Below, piece by piece: positions 8,979 to 16,072 of a stretch of 24,317 bases of DNA (position 1 is its first letter; every line of letters begins with the position of its first letter). Location: IMG/VR virus record IMGVR_UViG_3300030106_003612, positions 1 to 24,317 of that record; one strand, written 5' to 3'. The notes beneath the pieces were generated by a model. The model saw only the letters and a list, made by a program, of their open reading frames with translations. It made no database searches and was not told the DNA's origin. Source of the stretch: a virus. The position numbers and the translations under genes are program-made.

Positions 8979-9214
8979 CAATCTAGCTCCTCGTAAATTT
9001 TCTTTAAACGGTTGTAGGTATTCTTGAAGCCTAAGTCTTCTATCTCCCTGCCTAGTCTAGTGACTGTCAGGTGAGCACCTTCAATCATACAAGTTCCCAG
9101 AAAGATGGTGTCCTTCTCTTTTCCACATCCTTTTTTCTTTGCAGCGGATGTAGTCTTTTTTCTTGGAGGGTTCGACCCTCTGCCTGTACTTTTCGGTTCT
9201 GACTTCTTTAGCAT
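8978..9214 (-). CDS. Small basic hypothetical protein
   Basis: A 78-residue protein. The first 35 residues are a basic, Pro/Ser-rich, probably disordered tail (RKKTTSAAKKKGCGKEKD); the rest is a helical domain (MIEGAHLTVTRLGREIEDLGFKNT by composition). A GTG at 9223 overlaps the previous stop (GTGA) but the AGGAGG box is only one base from it, while the ATG at 9214 is 10 bases away, so ATG is chosen with moderate confidence. The basic tail suggests contact with nucleic acid, which is inference. Its stop overlaps the RNR start. Confidence 0.6.
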   Translation of the reverse strand: MLKKSEPKSTGRGSNPPRKKTTSAAKKKGCGKEKDTIFLGTCMIEGAHLTVTRLGREIEDLGFKNTYNRLKKIYEELD

Positions 9215-9219
9215 AGGGG

Positions 9220-9402
9220 TCACGCCTCCTCAGTTGTCTCTTCATGTTCGTCAAGGTCATTGAACTTCTCTCTTTTCTCTATAAACTCATCCATAAATGC
9301 GTCCAGGATTTGCTTACTGGACAGGTCTAATATTTCTACGATTAAATCTGGGTCATAGTTCTGGGCTACTCTGTCTGCTAACTCCTGCGGAGTAAGTATC
9401 AT
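9220..9402 (-). CDS. Small acidic hypothetical protein
   Basis: A 60-residue, strongly acidic helical protein (M-I-L-T-P-Q-E-L-A-D-R at the start, DEHEETTEEA at the end). The frame is open up to 9582, but that part lies wholly inside the metallophosphoesterase gene. The ATG at 9402 makes an ATGA overlap with that gene's stop and has GAAGGA upstream, so the short form is taken. Function unknown. The acidic protein lies next to a basic one in the operon, which could mean a pair, but nothing proves it. Confidence 0.7.
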   Translation of the reverse strand: MILTPQELADRVAQNYDPDLIVEILDLSSKQILDAFMDEFIEKREKFNDLDEHEETTEEA

Positions 9403-10160
9403 GTGTATTCCTTCAGCAGGTAGTTCATGCTTACTTCCATTAAATCGTAGTCCCCGTTTGAAACTTCGTGTTTCATCAAAACTCCAGACCAACTCTGGGC
9501 GTTTTTTTGCGGGCCTAAATATTCGTGATGGTCTTGATAGAATCTTCCACAAACTAAACCTCTTCTCCTCTCTCCAGTACATGTGAACACCTCCCCAGAT
9601 TGTTTATGTTGTTGATGTCCCATAGTAAAGCTATGGCCTAAGTTTTTAAGCTTTGATTCTATTGTACCGCCAATAGGGTTAGGAAACAAACTAGTGGGAT
9701 TCACAAAATAGTGGCTGTAGCAAATACCGTCTAGGACGAATATTTCTAGAAACCCGTGGGTCTGTACGTCTAACGCCTGTAGAGGCTCTATAATCAGCTC
9801 TTCGAGGCTTAGAAAGCCTCCCATCATACGAGTCTCTGCACTGTTAGCAGCCCTTGTAATCCTATCTTCGTGGTTGCCTACAGCAAAGTGTATTTCTGGA
9901 GAATATTTCGGACCTCTTGTGGTGGTTAGAAACTTCTTCATCATCTTCCACCCAATATCTATATCGGCTTTTACATCCTTGTGTTCCCAACCTTTATCTC
10001 CTGCGGTATCGTAAGAGCTGAGAGAAGGCATATCCCACCAGTCCCCTATGATAATTATCTTGTCGGGTTTATGTTTCTTAATGTATCTAGCTGCTGCTAC
10101 AATATGTTCTGTCTTGGAAGACGGAAATATCTGCGTGTCGGGTATCATAATATGTTTCAT
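9399..10160 (-). CDS. Calcineurin-like metallophosphoesterase
   Basis: The 253-residue protein has the metallophosphoesterase motif series: I-P-D-T-Q near residues 6-10 (in place of the usual DxH, so the His is Gln), G-D-W-W-D at 39-43, G-N-H-E-D at 95-99, and a later G-H-Q-Q-H. These residues hold two metal ions that cleave phosphate esters in this superfamily. Phage members include nucleic acid phosphatases or nucleases, but the substrate here cannot be told. The start is ATG 10160, making an ATGA overlap with the endonuclease stop and having AAGGAG five to six bases upstream; a GTG at 10166 is less favourable. Its position among replication and recombination nucleases suggests DNA metabolism. 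Confidence 0.8.
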   Translation of the reverse strand: MKHIMIPDTQIFPSSKTEHIVAAARYIKKHKPDKIIIIGDWWDMPSLSSYDTAGDKGWEHKDVKADIDIGWKMMKKFLTTTRGPKYSPEIHFAVGNHEDRITRAANSAETRMMGGFLSLEELIIEPLQALDVQTHGFLEIFVLDGICYSHYFVNPTSLFPNPIGGTIESKLKNLGHSFTMGHQQHKQSGEVFTCTGERRRGLVCGRFYQDHHEYLGPQKNAQSWSGVLMKHEVSNGDYDLMEVSMNYLLKEYT

Positions 10161-10738
10161 AACCACTCCTTGGGTATAGTTTTCCCTACCGCTGCGATAA
10201 TGTCATGCCTCTCGCACCAGTCCATATAAGTCATCTTGTGTGCCTTTGTTATCCAGTTGTTATACATGAATAACATACGAAAATTATCTACGGTTAAGGC
10301 ATTAGAGGTTGAGAGGACTGCCAGGATTTTAGTGCGGCCCTGCCCGTCCCACTTTCCCTTGGCTTCGACCCAGACTCCGCTAGAATGGATGCGGAAATCA
10401 GGAGTATAAATAGCCCTGCGGCCAACAGAGACACCACCACAGTCGCTACAATATCCGTTTTTAACTGGATAGATGTAATTAATTTTCTCAGGCTCATAAT
10501 CAAATTCAATCCCTTGCTCCTCCATTAGTTGTGCAATTTCATATTCATATTTACTACTGTACGGTGCTATCGAGAACTTCTTTGTTCTCTTCGAGCGTGT
10601 GCGGACATTCGTCTGGGATGGTACGCCATATCCATAGGAGCTTGGCGTTCCTGTTGTAGACTTCTTCCCACTCTTCCTCGTACTCTTTCTTGTAGAAAGA
10701 CGAGACGATTTCTTTCGCTTTTTCGTCACTGATACCAT
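10157..10738 (-). CDS. T7-type endonuclease I (Holliday junction resolvase)
   Basis: The C-terminal two thirds matches the T7 gp3 pattern: Y-E-Y-E-I-A-Q-L-M-E-E-Q-G-I-E-F-D-Y-E, Y-T-P-D-F, then W-V-E-A-K-G-K-W and C-E-R-H ending K-E-W-L. These supply the Glu20, Asp55, Glu65 and Lys67 equivalents that bind metal and cut branched DNA. A Cys pair (Y-C-S-D-C) is inserted before YTPDF, absent from T7. The catalytic Glu lies upstream of the internal ATG at 10525, and no ATG, GTG or TTG exists between there and 10729, so translation must begin inside the exonuclease gene. ATG 10738 with AAGAGG upstream is the best choice (193 residues), GTG 10768 or 10729 possible. The first 55 residues are very basic and low in complexity. 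Confidence 0.85.
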   Translation of the reverse strand: MVSVTKKRKKSSRLSTRKSTRKSGKKSTTGTPSSYGYGVPSQTNVRTRSKRTKKFSIAPYSSKYEYEIAQLMEEQGIEFDYEPEKINYIYPVKNGYCSDCGGVSVGRRAIYTPDFRIHSSGVWVEAKGKWDGQGRTKILAVLSTSNALTVDNFRMLFMYNNWITKAHKMTYMDWCERHDIIAAVGKTIPKEWL

Positions 10739-11432
10739 CGGGCAAATACCTCTTGGATTTAGCTTCACCTATACCGTCAATACCCCGTATGTTGTCAGCA
10801 GTATCGCCTTGTAGCATCTGCCTCCAGAAGAACAGTCTCGCTTTCTTTTTGCTTACCTGTTCAAACTTACGAGTTACCAAATTAAGGTGTACGCCCCATA
10901 GTTGTTTCAAGTCTTTATCTACAGACACAACGACAGGTTCTTTCTGAGCCTTCCTTGCGTCAGACTGGGCGTGTCCAAAAAAGTCATCGGCCTCACAGCC
11001 TTCTGTCCTGTAACCGTGGTGGTTATCTATCAGGTACTGAAGTATTTCCTCTAGGTAGGTTGGTCTATGTTCCTTCTTCCTATGGGCTTTATACTGCGGG
11101 TCTATTTCTTTTCTGAAGTTCTTTTTCTTTTTGTTACCTGATATAAAAGTTGTGTACTCTATTTCCTGTCCAGGATACCTGTCTCCGATAGAGTTTAAAC
11201 AATTTTGTATCAGGCTCTTAGCGTTTTGCAAAGCGTTCTCTATAGGTTCTAGCTTTCGGCTAGACTCCAGATACTGCTCTTCAACGTGCCTTAACGCCTC
11301 TTTTTTGTAGTCCCAAGTCCTCCCCCCTGAATCGGGGGGATTCCTTGAATCAAAGTAATAACGCTTTTCTGCGGCAAACCCCGCTCTGTAAGCGACTACA
11401 TCGCCATCGAAAAACGCAGCTACTTTTTTCAC
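10554..11432 (-). CDS. 5'-3' exonuclease, FEN/T7 gp6 type
   Basis: A 292-residue exonuclease for primer removal, recombination and host DNA breakdown. Visible family residues are Asp9 and Asp11 (F-F-D-G-D), E-A-D-D at 147-150, S-V-D-K-D at 170-174, G-D-T-A-D-N at 209-214 and the helix-hairpin-helix G-I-D-G-I-G-E-A-K-S at 217-226, in the correct order for a flap-nuclease fold. The start is GTG 11432, overlapping the SSB stop by one base (TAGTG); no ATG lies before the catalytic FFDGD. The last 62 codons overlap the endonuclease gene in another frame. A G:C hairpin (TCCCCCC / GGGGGGA) lies in codons about 31-37. Confidence 0.9.
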   Translation of the reverse strand: MKKVAAFFDGDVVAYRAGFAAEKRYYFDSRNPPDSGGRTWDYKKEALRHVEEQYLESSRKLEPIENALQNAKSLIQNCLNSIGDRYPGQEIEYTTFISGNKKKKNFRKEIDPQYKAHRKKEHRPTYLEEILQYLIDNHHGYRTEGCEADDFFGHAQSDARKAQKEPVVVSVDKDLKQLWGVHLNLVTRKFEQVSKKKARLFFWRQMLQGDTADNIRGIDGIGEAKSKRYLPDGISDEKAKEIVSSFYKKEYEEEWEEVYNRNAKLLWIWRTIPDECPHTLEENKEVLDSTVQ

Positions 11433-11929
11433 TACGAGGCAGCTCTCAACTTACCTGCAGCTTCCTGCCAGTCCTCTTCAGAGGGTTCGGATTTGCTCTC
11501 GGCAGGTTTTATATCCGAATCTCCGCTAGTGTAAGCCTCGAACTCCCTGGCAATGGATAGGACTTCTTCTATATTGAAGTCCCCGCCATCTTTCATTTGC
11601 AACTCCATTGCTTTGACAGCGTTAGTCAAAGCGTTTTGTCGCAGGATTAACCTATCCCTAACCAGAGCGGTCTGCCCTGCTGCTGCGGGGGAAGGAGGAG
11701 GAGTACTCCCAGACCCGCCAGTAATCGTGACGTTACCTTGAATGTTATGGTAAATCTTGTCTCCCACTTCTTTGGAAGTGTAAGCAAAAGAAACCTTATC
11801 CCCAACTTGGGCGTCAGCTAACTGGCTCATATTGAATGCACCGAACCACTTGGAATCTGTCTCTGCTAACTGGAAAGACTTTCCGTTTTGGCCGATACGA
11901 CTAACAACACCTGATACAACTTCTTTCAT
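11432..11929 (-). CDS. Single-stranded DNA-binding protein (OB-fold)
   Basis: The protein has 165 residues. Residues 1-70 have beta-barrel character (VVSGVVSRIGQNGKSFQL, K-W-F-G-A-F, GDKVSFAYTSK, YHNIQGNVTI), the pattern of small phage OB-fold ssDNA-binding proteins. A Gly/Ser/Pro linker follows, then a helical and acidic C-terminal part (SEPSEEDWQEAA), as expected for a partner-binding tail. Role: covers ssDNA at the fork and in recombination. It is the first gene after a clear promoter, and the leader has five CTAA repeats and a weak SD, suggesting separate or stronger expression than the polymerase genes upstream. The family call comes from pattern and context. Confidence 0.75.
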   Translation of the reverse strand: MKEVVSGVVSRIGQNGKSFQLAETDSKWFGAFNMSQLADAQVGDKVSFAYTSKEVGDKIYHNIQGNVTITGGSGSTPPPSPAAAGQTALVRDRLILRQNALTNAVKAMELQMKDGGDFNIEEVLSIAREFEAYTSGDSDIKPAESKSEPSEEDWQEAAGKLRAAS

Positions 11930-11941
11930 AATAATTATCCT

Positions 11942-11961
11942 CTAACTAACTAACTAACTAA
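11942..11961 (-). repeat. (CTAA)5 tandem repeat in the SSB leader
   Basis: Five perfect copies of CTAA (TTAG on the transcribed strand) lie between the -10 element and the SSB start. In the mRNA they give an unstructured U/A/G leader immediately before AGAGGATAATTATT and the ATG. Slipped-strand length change here could alter the leader, which is inference. Confidence 0.85.
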
Positions 11962-11972
11962 TCTACACTAAT

Positions 11973-12000
11973 ATTATACCACACATCTGCCTTTATTCAA
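11973..12000 (-). promoter_or_regulatory. Sigma70-type promoter for the SSB gene and genes downstream
   Basis: Reading the minus strand, TTGAAT (11995-12000), 16 bases, then an extended -10 TGGTATAAT (hexamer at 11973-11978). It overlaps the polymerase stop codon and points at the SSB gene about 45 bases away. The 15-base sequence TGTGGTATAATATTA is repeated exactly inside the primase gene at 15296-15310. Confidence 0.75.
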
Positions 12001-12821
12001 ACATTATGCTTGACTTCTAGCAAAGTTAATCCCATAGAATAATCTACGGGAAATTCTATCGGGCTTTTAACTCCGAACGTCTCAGAAATAGCCTTTGGAA
12101 CACCCTTCAGCAGGTCTGCTATTCTCTTGGCTATGTCTTCCGAATCTTTTTCTGGTATCTCACACAGCACCGAATCGTGTACCGTGTTGAGCAATGTTAT
12201 GGGTTTGTCCAAAGCGTACTTGGACAGCCTATTCAGCATAAGCATCATAATATCCGAGGCAGCTCCCTGTATCGGATAGTTCTTGCACTTGGTCGGAGAT
12301 ACATATGCAGTATTCTTGTACTTGGATATATCTCCCGCAACTGCAAAGTGAGTTATAGCTCGACCAGAATCGTCCCTCCAAATTCCTGGAATGTAAAACC
12401 GAGGTACGCTCTCTCCGTCTTTGCGGTCTCCCTTGTGGACCAGAGAATCCTCGGCCTCTTTCTGGACTCTCTTTTGCCAAGCGTGGACTTGGGGGTATCG
12501 AGTATAGTACTCGTCTATAAAAGCCTTTGTAAGCTCCTCTTTAACGTCCCAGAATCGAGCTATGCCCTTGGCTCCAGCCCCATACTGAAGCTGAAAGCTG
12601 AATCCTTTGGCTACCTTTCGTTCTCCAAAATTTATATCTTTCTCTGGCTTGTTGTATATCTTACTGGCAAAGTAGGTGTGCATATCCTGCCCGTTGTTGA
12701 TATCGAGTATCAGTTGTTTATCCATAGAGGCTAGAGCTAGCACTCGTATCTCCAGTTGGGCGTAGTCAAACTCCGCAAACGTGTTCGGATAGCGAGCTAC
12801 AAAGTAGTTCTGTATGTTCAT
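11997..12821 (-). CDS. DNA polymerase A, palm/fingers part (second half of a split gene)
   Basis: This 274-residue polypeptide carries the catalytic core of a family A DNA polymerase. Motif A is F-A-E-F-D-Y-A-Q-L-E-I-R, motif B is R-K-V-A-K-G-F-S-F-Q-L-Q-Y-G and motif C is V-H-D-S-V. In motif B the residue equal to E. coli Pol I 762 is Phe (T7 has Tyr), a position linked in virioplankton work to enzyme behaviour and lifestyle. It lacks the exonuclease and thumb, which the preceding gene encodes. The ATG overlaps that gene's stop as ATGA. Read upstream in its own frame it continues R-E-E-G-I-R before a stop, recalling the EEGRRIR block of E. coli Pol I. The two products must associate, or be joined by frameshifting. 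Confidence 0.93.
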   Translation of the reverse strand: MNIQNYFVARYPNTFAEFDYAQLEIRVLALASMDKQLILDINNGQDMHTYFASKIYNKPEKDINFGERKVAKGFSFQLQYGAGAKGIARFWDVKEELTKAFIDEYYTRYPQVHAWQKRVQKEAEDSLVHKGDRKDGESVPRFYIPGIWRDDSGRAITHFAVAGDISKYKNTAYVSPTKCKNYPIQGAASDIMMLMLNRLSKYALDKPITLLNTVHDSVLCEIPEKDSEDIAKRIADLLKGVPKAISETFGVKSPIEFPVDYSMGLTLLEVKHNV

Positions 12822-13996
12822 TCTGATTCCTTCTTCCCGTTAATGTTTTGCATATTTGGTTTACTGCTACTTAATCTGCCTGTCTGCGTAACGCAGTGGT
12901 TGTAGGACGGGTGCAGCGTGTAGTCTACCGCAAAAGATATGTAAGGGCGATAGTAGGTGGATATGCTTTTAGAGACTTGTCTCAAAATCTCTATCTCAAA
13001 ACATAAATCCTCTGCGGGACTGTCTTCCTCATACTTTTGTATGTACTCTAGCGTCTTAGCACCCGCTTTCTTTTCCCACCCACGATTCTCGAAAAGCTTT
13101 ATAGTTTCTGGCTTTACCATAGGCTCGACTCTCTGCTTTCTTATTCCCTTGCGGGTCTTTATCTGCCCCTTCTTATCGCCAGACTTATAACGAACTGGGT
13201 TACCTTCCTCATCAAGCACTTCTTCTACGATAGGCACATTTACTTCTCCACCCCAGAGAAGAGTTTCTATCTGGGCGGCAGAGTTCGGATTAAACTCGCC
13301 AGGATAAATGTCTTTGTACCGCTCGGCAAGATATTCTTCCTTCTGCATAGCCACAAGATGCGTTTTCTTCGATTGTTTCGTTGCACCTCCAGTATCAAAC
13401 TCGAAACCTACGTGGGTCATTTGGCTTGTGACCCCGATACCGTTAAGCATCTCTAGGTAATACTTTTGGGTTTGCTCTGGTTGCTGAGATAACCAAGCAT
13501 ACTGCTTATCGAATATCTGTTTAGTTACTCGAACATCCGATTGCAAGTAGCTTTCCAAAAGCTCTCGGTCTATTTCGTCAGCACCTATACCCGCCTTAAA
13601 CCGTTCCTTTATCTCGGTATCCTTACGAAAGGGTAACCTAAGACTCTTCGCTACCGTTTCTAGCGAGGGTTGTACAAGCTTCCTGCCATGCTGGATATAA
13701 GCAAACTTCTGCGTATCCCAGATAGGGTTATGCCCAAGTTCTAGCCCATATCTAGCTAGGTAGAGAATATCAAATGCTATGTTATGCCCCACAATCAGGT
13801 GTTCATCCCTTCGCATTTCCTCGGTGAATTGTTCTATCTCTCTTCTGTCCGTCAGGATATCTTCCGTCTCTCCAGACTGATAGCCTAGCATAACTATGCG
13901 GTTTGAAGGGTAAGTTGGACTTGCCCCAAAGTGTGGTGTCGGAGCTTTGATGGTAGTCTCAAGGTCTAACACGGTTATCTTATTAAAATCTAGCAT
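12818..13996 (-). CDS. DNA polymerase A, 3'-5' exonuclease and thumb part (first half of a split gene)
   Basis: The 392-residue product starts with a DEDD proofreading exonuclease: V-L-D-L-E-T-T near residue 10, V-G-H-N-I-A-F-D and Y-L-Q-S-D-V. A helical thumb region follows, and the protein ends with T-G-R-L-S-S-S-K-P-N-M-Q-N-I plus seven more residues. That last block normally sits some 25 residues before motif A in an intact polymerase, so the gene stops just before the catalytic palm. An insertion with E-V-L-D-E-E-G-N-P-V and many Lys/Arg lies at about 255-290. The start is ATG 13996, overlapping the helicase stop (TAATG) with AGGAG upstream. Confidence 0.93.
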   Translation of the reverse strand: MLDFNKITVLDLETTIKAPTPHFGASPTYPSNRIVMLGYQSGETEDILTDRREIEQFTEEMRRDEHLIVGHNIAFDILYLARYGLELGHNPIWDTQKFAYIQHGRKLVQPSLETVAKSLRLPFRKDTEIKERFKAGIGADEIDRELLESYLQSDVRVTKQIFDKQYAWLSQQPEQTQKYYLEMLNGIGVTSQMTHVGFEFDTGGATKQSKKTHLVAMQKEEYLAERYKDIYPGEFNPNSAAQIETLLWGGEVNVPIVEEVLDEEGNPVRYKSGDKKGQIKTRKGIRKQRVEPMVKPETIKLFENRGWEKKAGAKTLEYIQKYEEDSPAEDLCFEIEILRQVSKSISTYYRPYISFAVDYTLHPSYNHCVTQTGRLSSSKPNMQNINGKKESE

Positions 13997-15240
13997 TACG
14001 TAGCTCCTAGTAGAGACACAATCTGCGCTCTTTCTTTATCAATACGAACAGCAGCTCCCGCATTTCTGAAATCGTTGTTCGCATAGCTTAGTTTGTTTTT
14101 TGGGGCAGATAGAAACCTTACATCTACTCCCTCGTTGGGGTTCTGCCCTATGCAGACAATCGCATCGGCCTCTCCCTGTACCGCAGTCTTACTGTTATAC
14201 AGTGCATTCATCTTGGGGTACTTCTCCCCGTCAGCCGAACCATCTAACTGACTAGCTCCGATAATCGGACCGTACCTCTTGGCAAGCTCTCGAATGTACT
14301 GGGCTAACTTGGCGTAGCGGTCTATACCGTTATGCGAGTTTTTCTCGAAACCCCCTACCTTCCATATCTGGTCAATAATAATTATTCTGGGGTTAGATGC
14401 TTCGATAGCAGCCTCTATGTCGTGTACTGTCATGCTGGTATTGTCTAGCATTTTAATTTTACCTACACCCACCTTGTCGTTGTAGGTATCTACACTTTTC
14501 TGGAGGTCTTTCATTACCTCCTCACGAGTCCAAGCGAGGGCGGCCTGAGTCTGCCTTAATCTTACTCGACTCGCACTCTCTTCGTTGTTACACCAGAGTA
14601 CACACTCATCTTCCTTAAGCTGTTTCGCCCAGTGGACTGCTTGCGTAGCTAACAAAGTTGTCTTACCCCCGTCTGGTCTCGCACCCAAAATGATAAAGTC
14701 TCCCTTGGATATCGGGCCGAGCATCAGCTCTAGCTCTGGTACACTCCAAGAATACTTGGGAGCATCCTTCAGCTCCTGTAGTTGCTCCATCATTTCGGTA
14801 TCGGAAAGGTTGAGAGAATCCAAGTCCCACTCTACGCCCTTGACCTCCATGTTGTACTCTCTCAGCAACTCAGTAATGCGAGACATTTCGGAATCTCCCA
14901 CACTCACATCGTAAGCAGCGTCAGATATTTTCTCCGCCCAGTGGCGAGTTGAAAGTGTCTTAAGCACAGAGCAATCAACATCCTGGCAACCATCTCGAAT
15001 AAGCCACAAGTAGCCTTGTATGGCTTTTATTCGCTCGTCCGATAGGTTGGGGTGGTTAAGCGTTACCCAAGTGTTAAACTCGTTCCACTCCACCTCGGCT
15101 TTGCCCGTGTCGCTGAAGTAGGGTTGAAGTTGTTGTAAGATAAATCTTATATCTTTAGATAATCTCTCTTCTCTTATAAGAGAAGAGAATCTTTTAAGAT
15201 TAGATTCTTTAGATAATAGTTTTACAATGTCAAGTTCCAT
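13996..15240 (-). CDS. DnaB-like replicative helicase (separate from the primase)
   Basis: The 414-residue protein has a RecA-type motor in its C-terminal half. Walker A is G-A-R-P-D-G-G-K-T at 186-194, a four-Ile strand ending in Asp (I-I-I-I-D-Q-I-W) serves as Walker B, and G-A-S-Q-L-D and an Arg-rich C-terminal strand follow, as in DnaB/T7 gp4 helicases. The N-terminal 170 residues form a helical linker without primase motifs. It unwinds DNA ahead of the polymerase. In T7 the primase and helicase are fused; here they are two genes overlapping by 11 bases. Codons about 13-30 hold a 24-bp perfect palindrome flanked by 12-bp direct repeats, an unusual constraint for coding sequence. Confidence 0.9.
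   Translation of the reverse strand: MELDIVKLLSKESNLKRFSSLIREERLSKDIRFILQQLQPYFSDTGKAEVEWNEFNTWVTLNHPNLSDERIKAIQGYLWLIRDGCQDVDCSVLKTLSTRHWAEKISDAAYDVSVGDSEMSRITELLREYNMEVKGVEWDLDSLNLSDTEMMEQLQELKDAPKYSWSVPELELMLGPISKGDFIILGARPDGGKTTLLATQAVHWAKQLKEDECVLWCNNEESASRVRLRQTQAALAWTREEVMKDLQKSVDTYNDKVGVGKIKMLDNTSMTVHDIEAAIEASNPRIIIIDQIWKVGGFEKNSHNGIDRYAKLAQYIRELAKRYGPIIGASQLDGSADGEKYPKMNALYNSKTAVQGEADAIVCIGQNPNEGVDVRFLSAPKNKLSYANNDFRNAGAAVRIDKERAQIVSLLGAT
15165..15188. repeat. 24-bp perfect palindrome inside the helicase gene
   Basis: The palindrome is centred on TTATAA (15174-15179), with twelve matching bases on each side made of CTCT/CTTC runs. A second inverted repeat AATCTT-TT-AAGATT follows at 15188-15201, and the 12-mer TCTTTAGATAAT flanks the cluster at 15152-15163 and 15206-15217. 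It encodes helicase residues around 18-26. It resembles the TCTTATA/TATAAGA palindromes of the control region at 22570-22640. Confidence 0.9.
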
Positions 15241-16072
15241 GAATAACCTCTCTTATTTCCGAGTCATGTATGAAATGCTTCGGCTCTTTCTTAAGTAATA
15301 TTATACCACAATCTACAAAAGGGGAAAGTTGTTTGCGAATATCTTTCGCCCGATGTACTACTGCTTGGCTGTCATTGTCAAGCCAGACCAATACCCGCCT
15401 ACCCTCTTTATACCATTTTGTTATAAGAGAAAAGCCGTTGCTATTCAATGACGTACCCATCAAAGGTAAAGTTGCATATGACCTGCTTATCCGCAGGGCA
15501 GAGCAGTAATCTTCTGTCAATACCAAGGTATCTGGGGGCGTCTCAGCTTGTGTAAAAGGTGCGACTAATTTGCTTCCGAGCAAAATCCATTTAGGCAAGT
15601 TGTCCTTCAAGGGACGAATTGCCAAGCCAGTAATACTCTTGTTGTCTCCAGACAACGGGATTGTCAAACGGTTTCCGTCAAGCAATTTGATACCCGCAGC
15701 CTCGTACTCTGATACGTTTAGCCCATTCGAGAACCACCACTTCCTGGTAAGCAATGGCAAGTCCCCAAACGGTACGGTCTCCCATCTATCACAAGCCTCC
15801 CATTTGGTCAGCTCTGGCACTCCCCATCTCTTGAAAGGGTCTGCACTGTCTGGTTGGCAGTGTGAAGTCCTCCCAGAAATGCGTCTCTGAGCTACAGAGG
15901 GGCGATAGAAGCCACTTTGACAGCAGTGGTGGCAGTACCCTACCACTCCACCTCCTTCGACTCGTGTAAGGTAAAATTTGCGGTTCGAGTCTCCCTCCTT
16001 ACAATGGTTGATTCTAACAGAACCAGTCTCTGGAAAATGCTCCTCGTAGGGAGCTAAGTCAATCGAGTTCAT
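15230..16072 (-). CDS. DNA primase (zinc-binding and TOPRIM domains)
   Basis: A 280-residue primase that makes RNA primers at the fork. The zinc-binding module is N-H-C (Cys24) and C-H-H-C (Cys47, Cys50), one Cys pair short of the T7 gp4 four-Cys site unless His23 serves. The TOPRIM part has V-L-T-E-D-Y (Glu187) and V-W-L-D-N-D-S-Q (Asp232, Asp234), the metal-binding acidic residues. It lacks any helicase domain, which the next gene supplies. The start ATG has the strongest SD of the region (AGGAGGTGA). An extended -10 promoter lies in its 3' part and could drive helicase independently. Confidence 0.88.
   Translation of the reverse strand: MNSIDLAPYEEHFPETGSVRINHCKEGDSNRKFYLTRVEGGGVVGYCHHCCQSGFYRPSVAQRRISGRTSHCQPDSADPFKRWGVPELTKWEACDRWETVPFGDLPLLTRKWWFSNGLNVSEYEAAGIKLLDGNRLTIPLSGDNKSITGLAIRPLKDNLPKWILLGSKLVAPFTQAETPPDTLVLTEDYCSALRISRSYATLPLMGTSLNSNGFSLITKWYKEGRRVLVWLDNDSQAVVHRAKDIRKQLSPFVDCGIILLKKEPKHFIHDSEIREVIHGT
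15296..15310 (-). promoter_or_regulatory. Extended -10 promoter element upstream of helicase
   Basis: TGTGGTATAATATTA is identical over 15 bases to the element of the SSB promoter at 11969-11983. The hexamer TATAAT is at 15300-15305 with TGG directly before it. No good -35 is seen (CTTTCC at 17 bases). Initiation would fall near 15293, giving a leader of about 50 bases to the helicase ATG. The exact repeat in a coding region argues for a functional element. Confidence 0.55.

Noticed and set aside
9403-9582. N-terminal extension of the small acidic protein
   Set aside because: It runs inside the metallophosphoesterase gene; the ATGA overlap with an SD at 9402 is a better start.
10540-10600. 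Programmed frameshift joining exonuclease and endonuclease
   Set aside because: The endonuclease frame is +1 to the exonuclease, and no slippery run or stimulating stop context is visible; separate initiation is simpler.
12177-12734. 185-codon plus-strand ORF opposite the polymerase palm gene
   Set aside because: It lies antisense to motifs B and C of the polymerase; a shadow of real coding.
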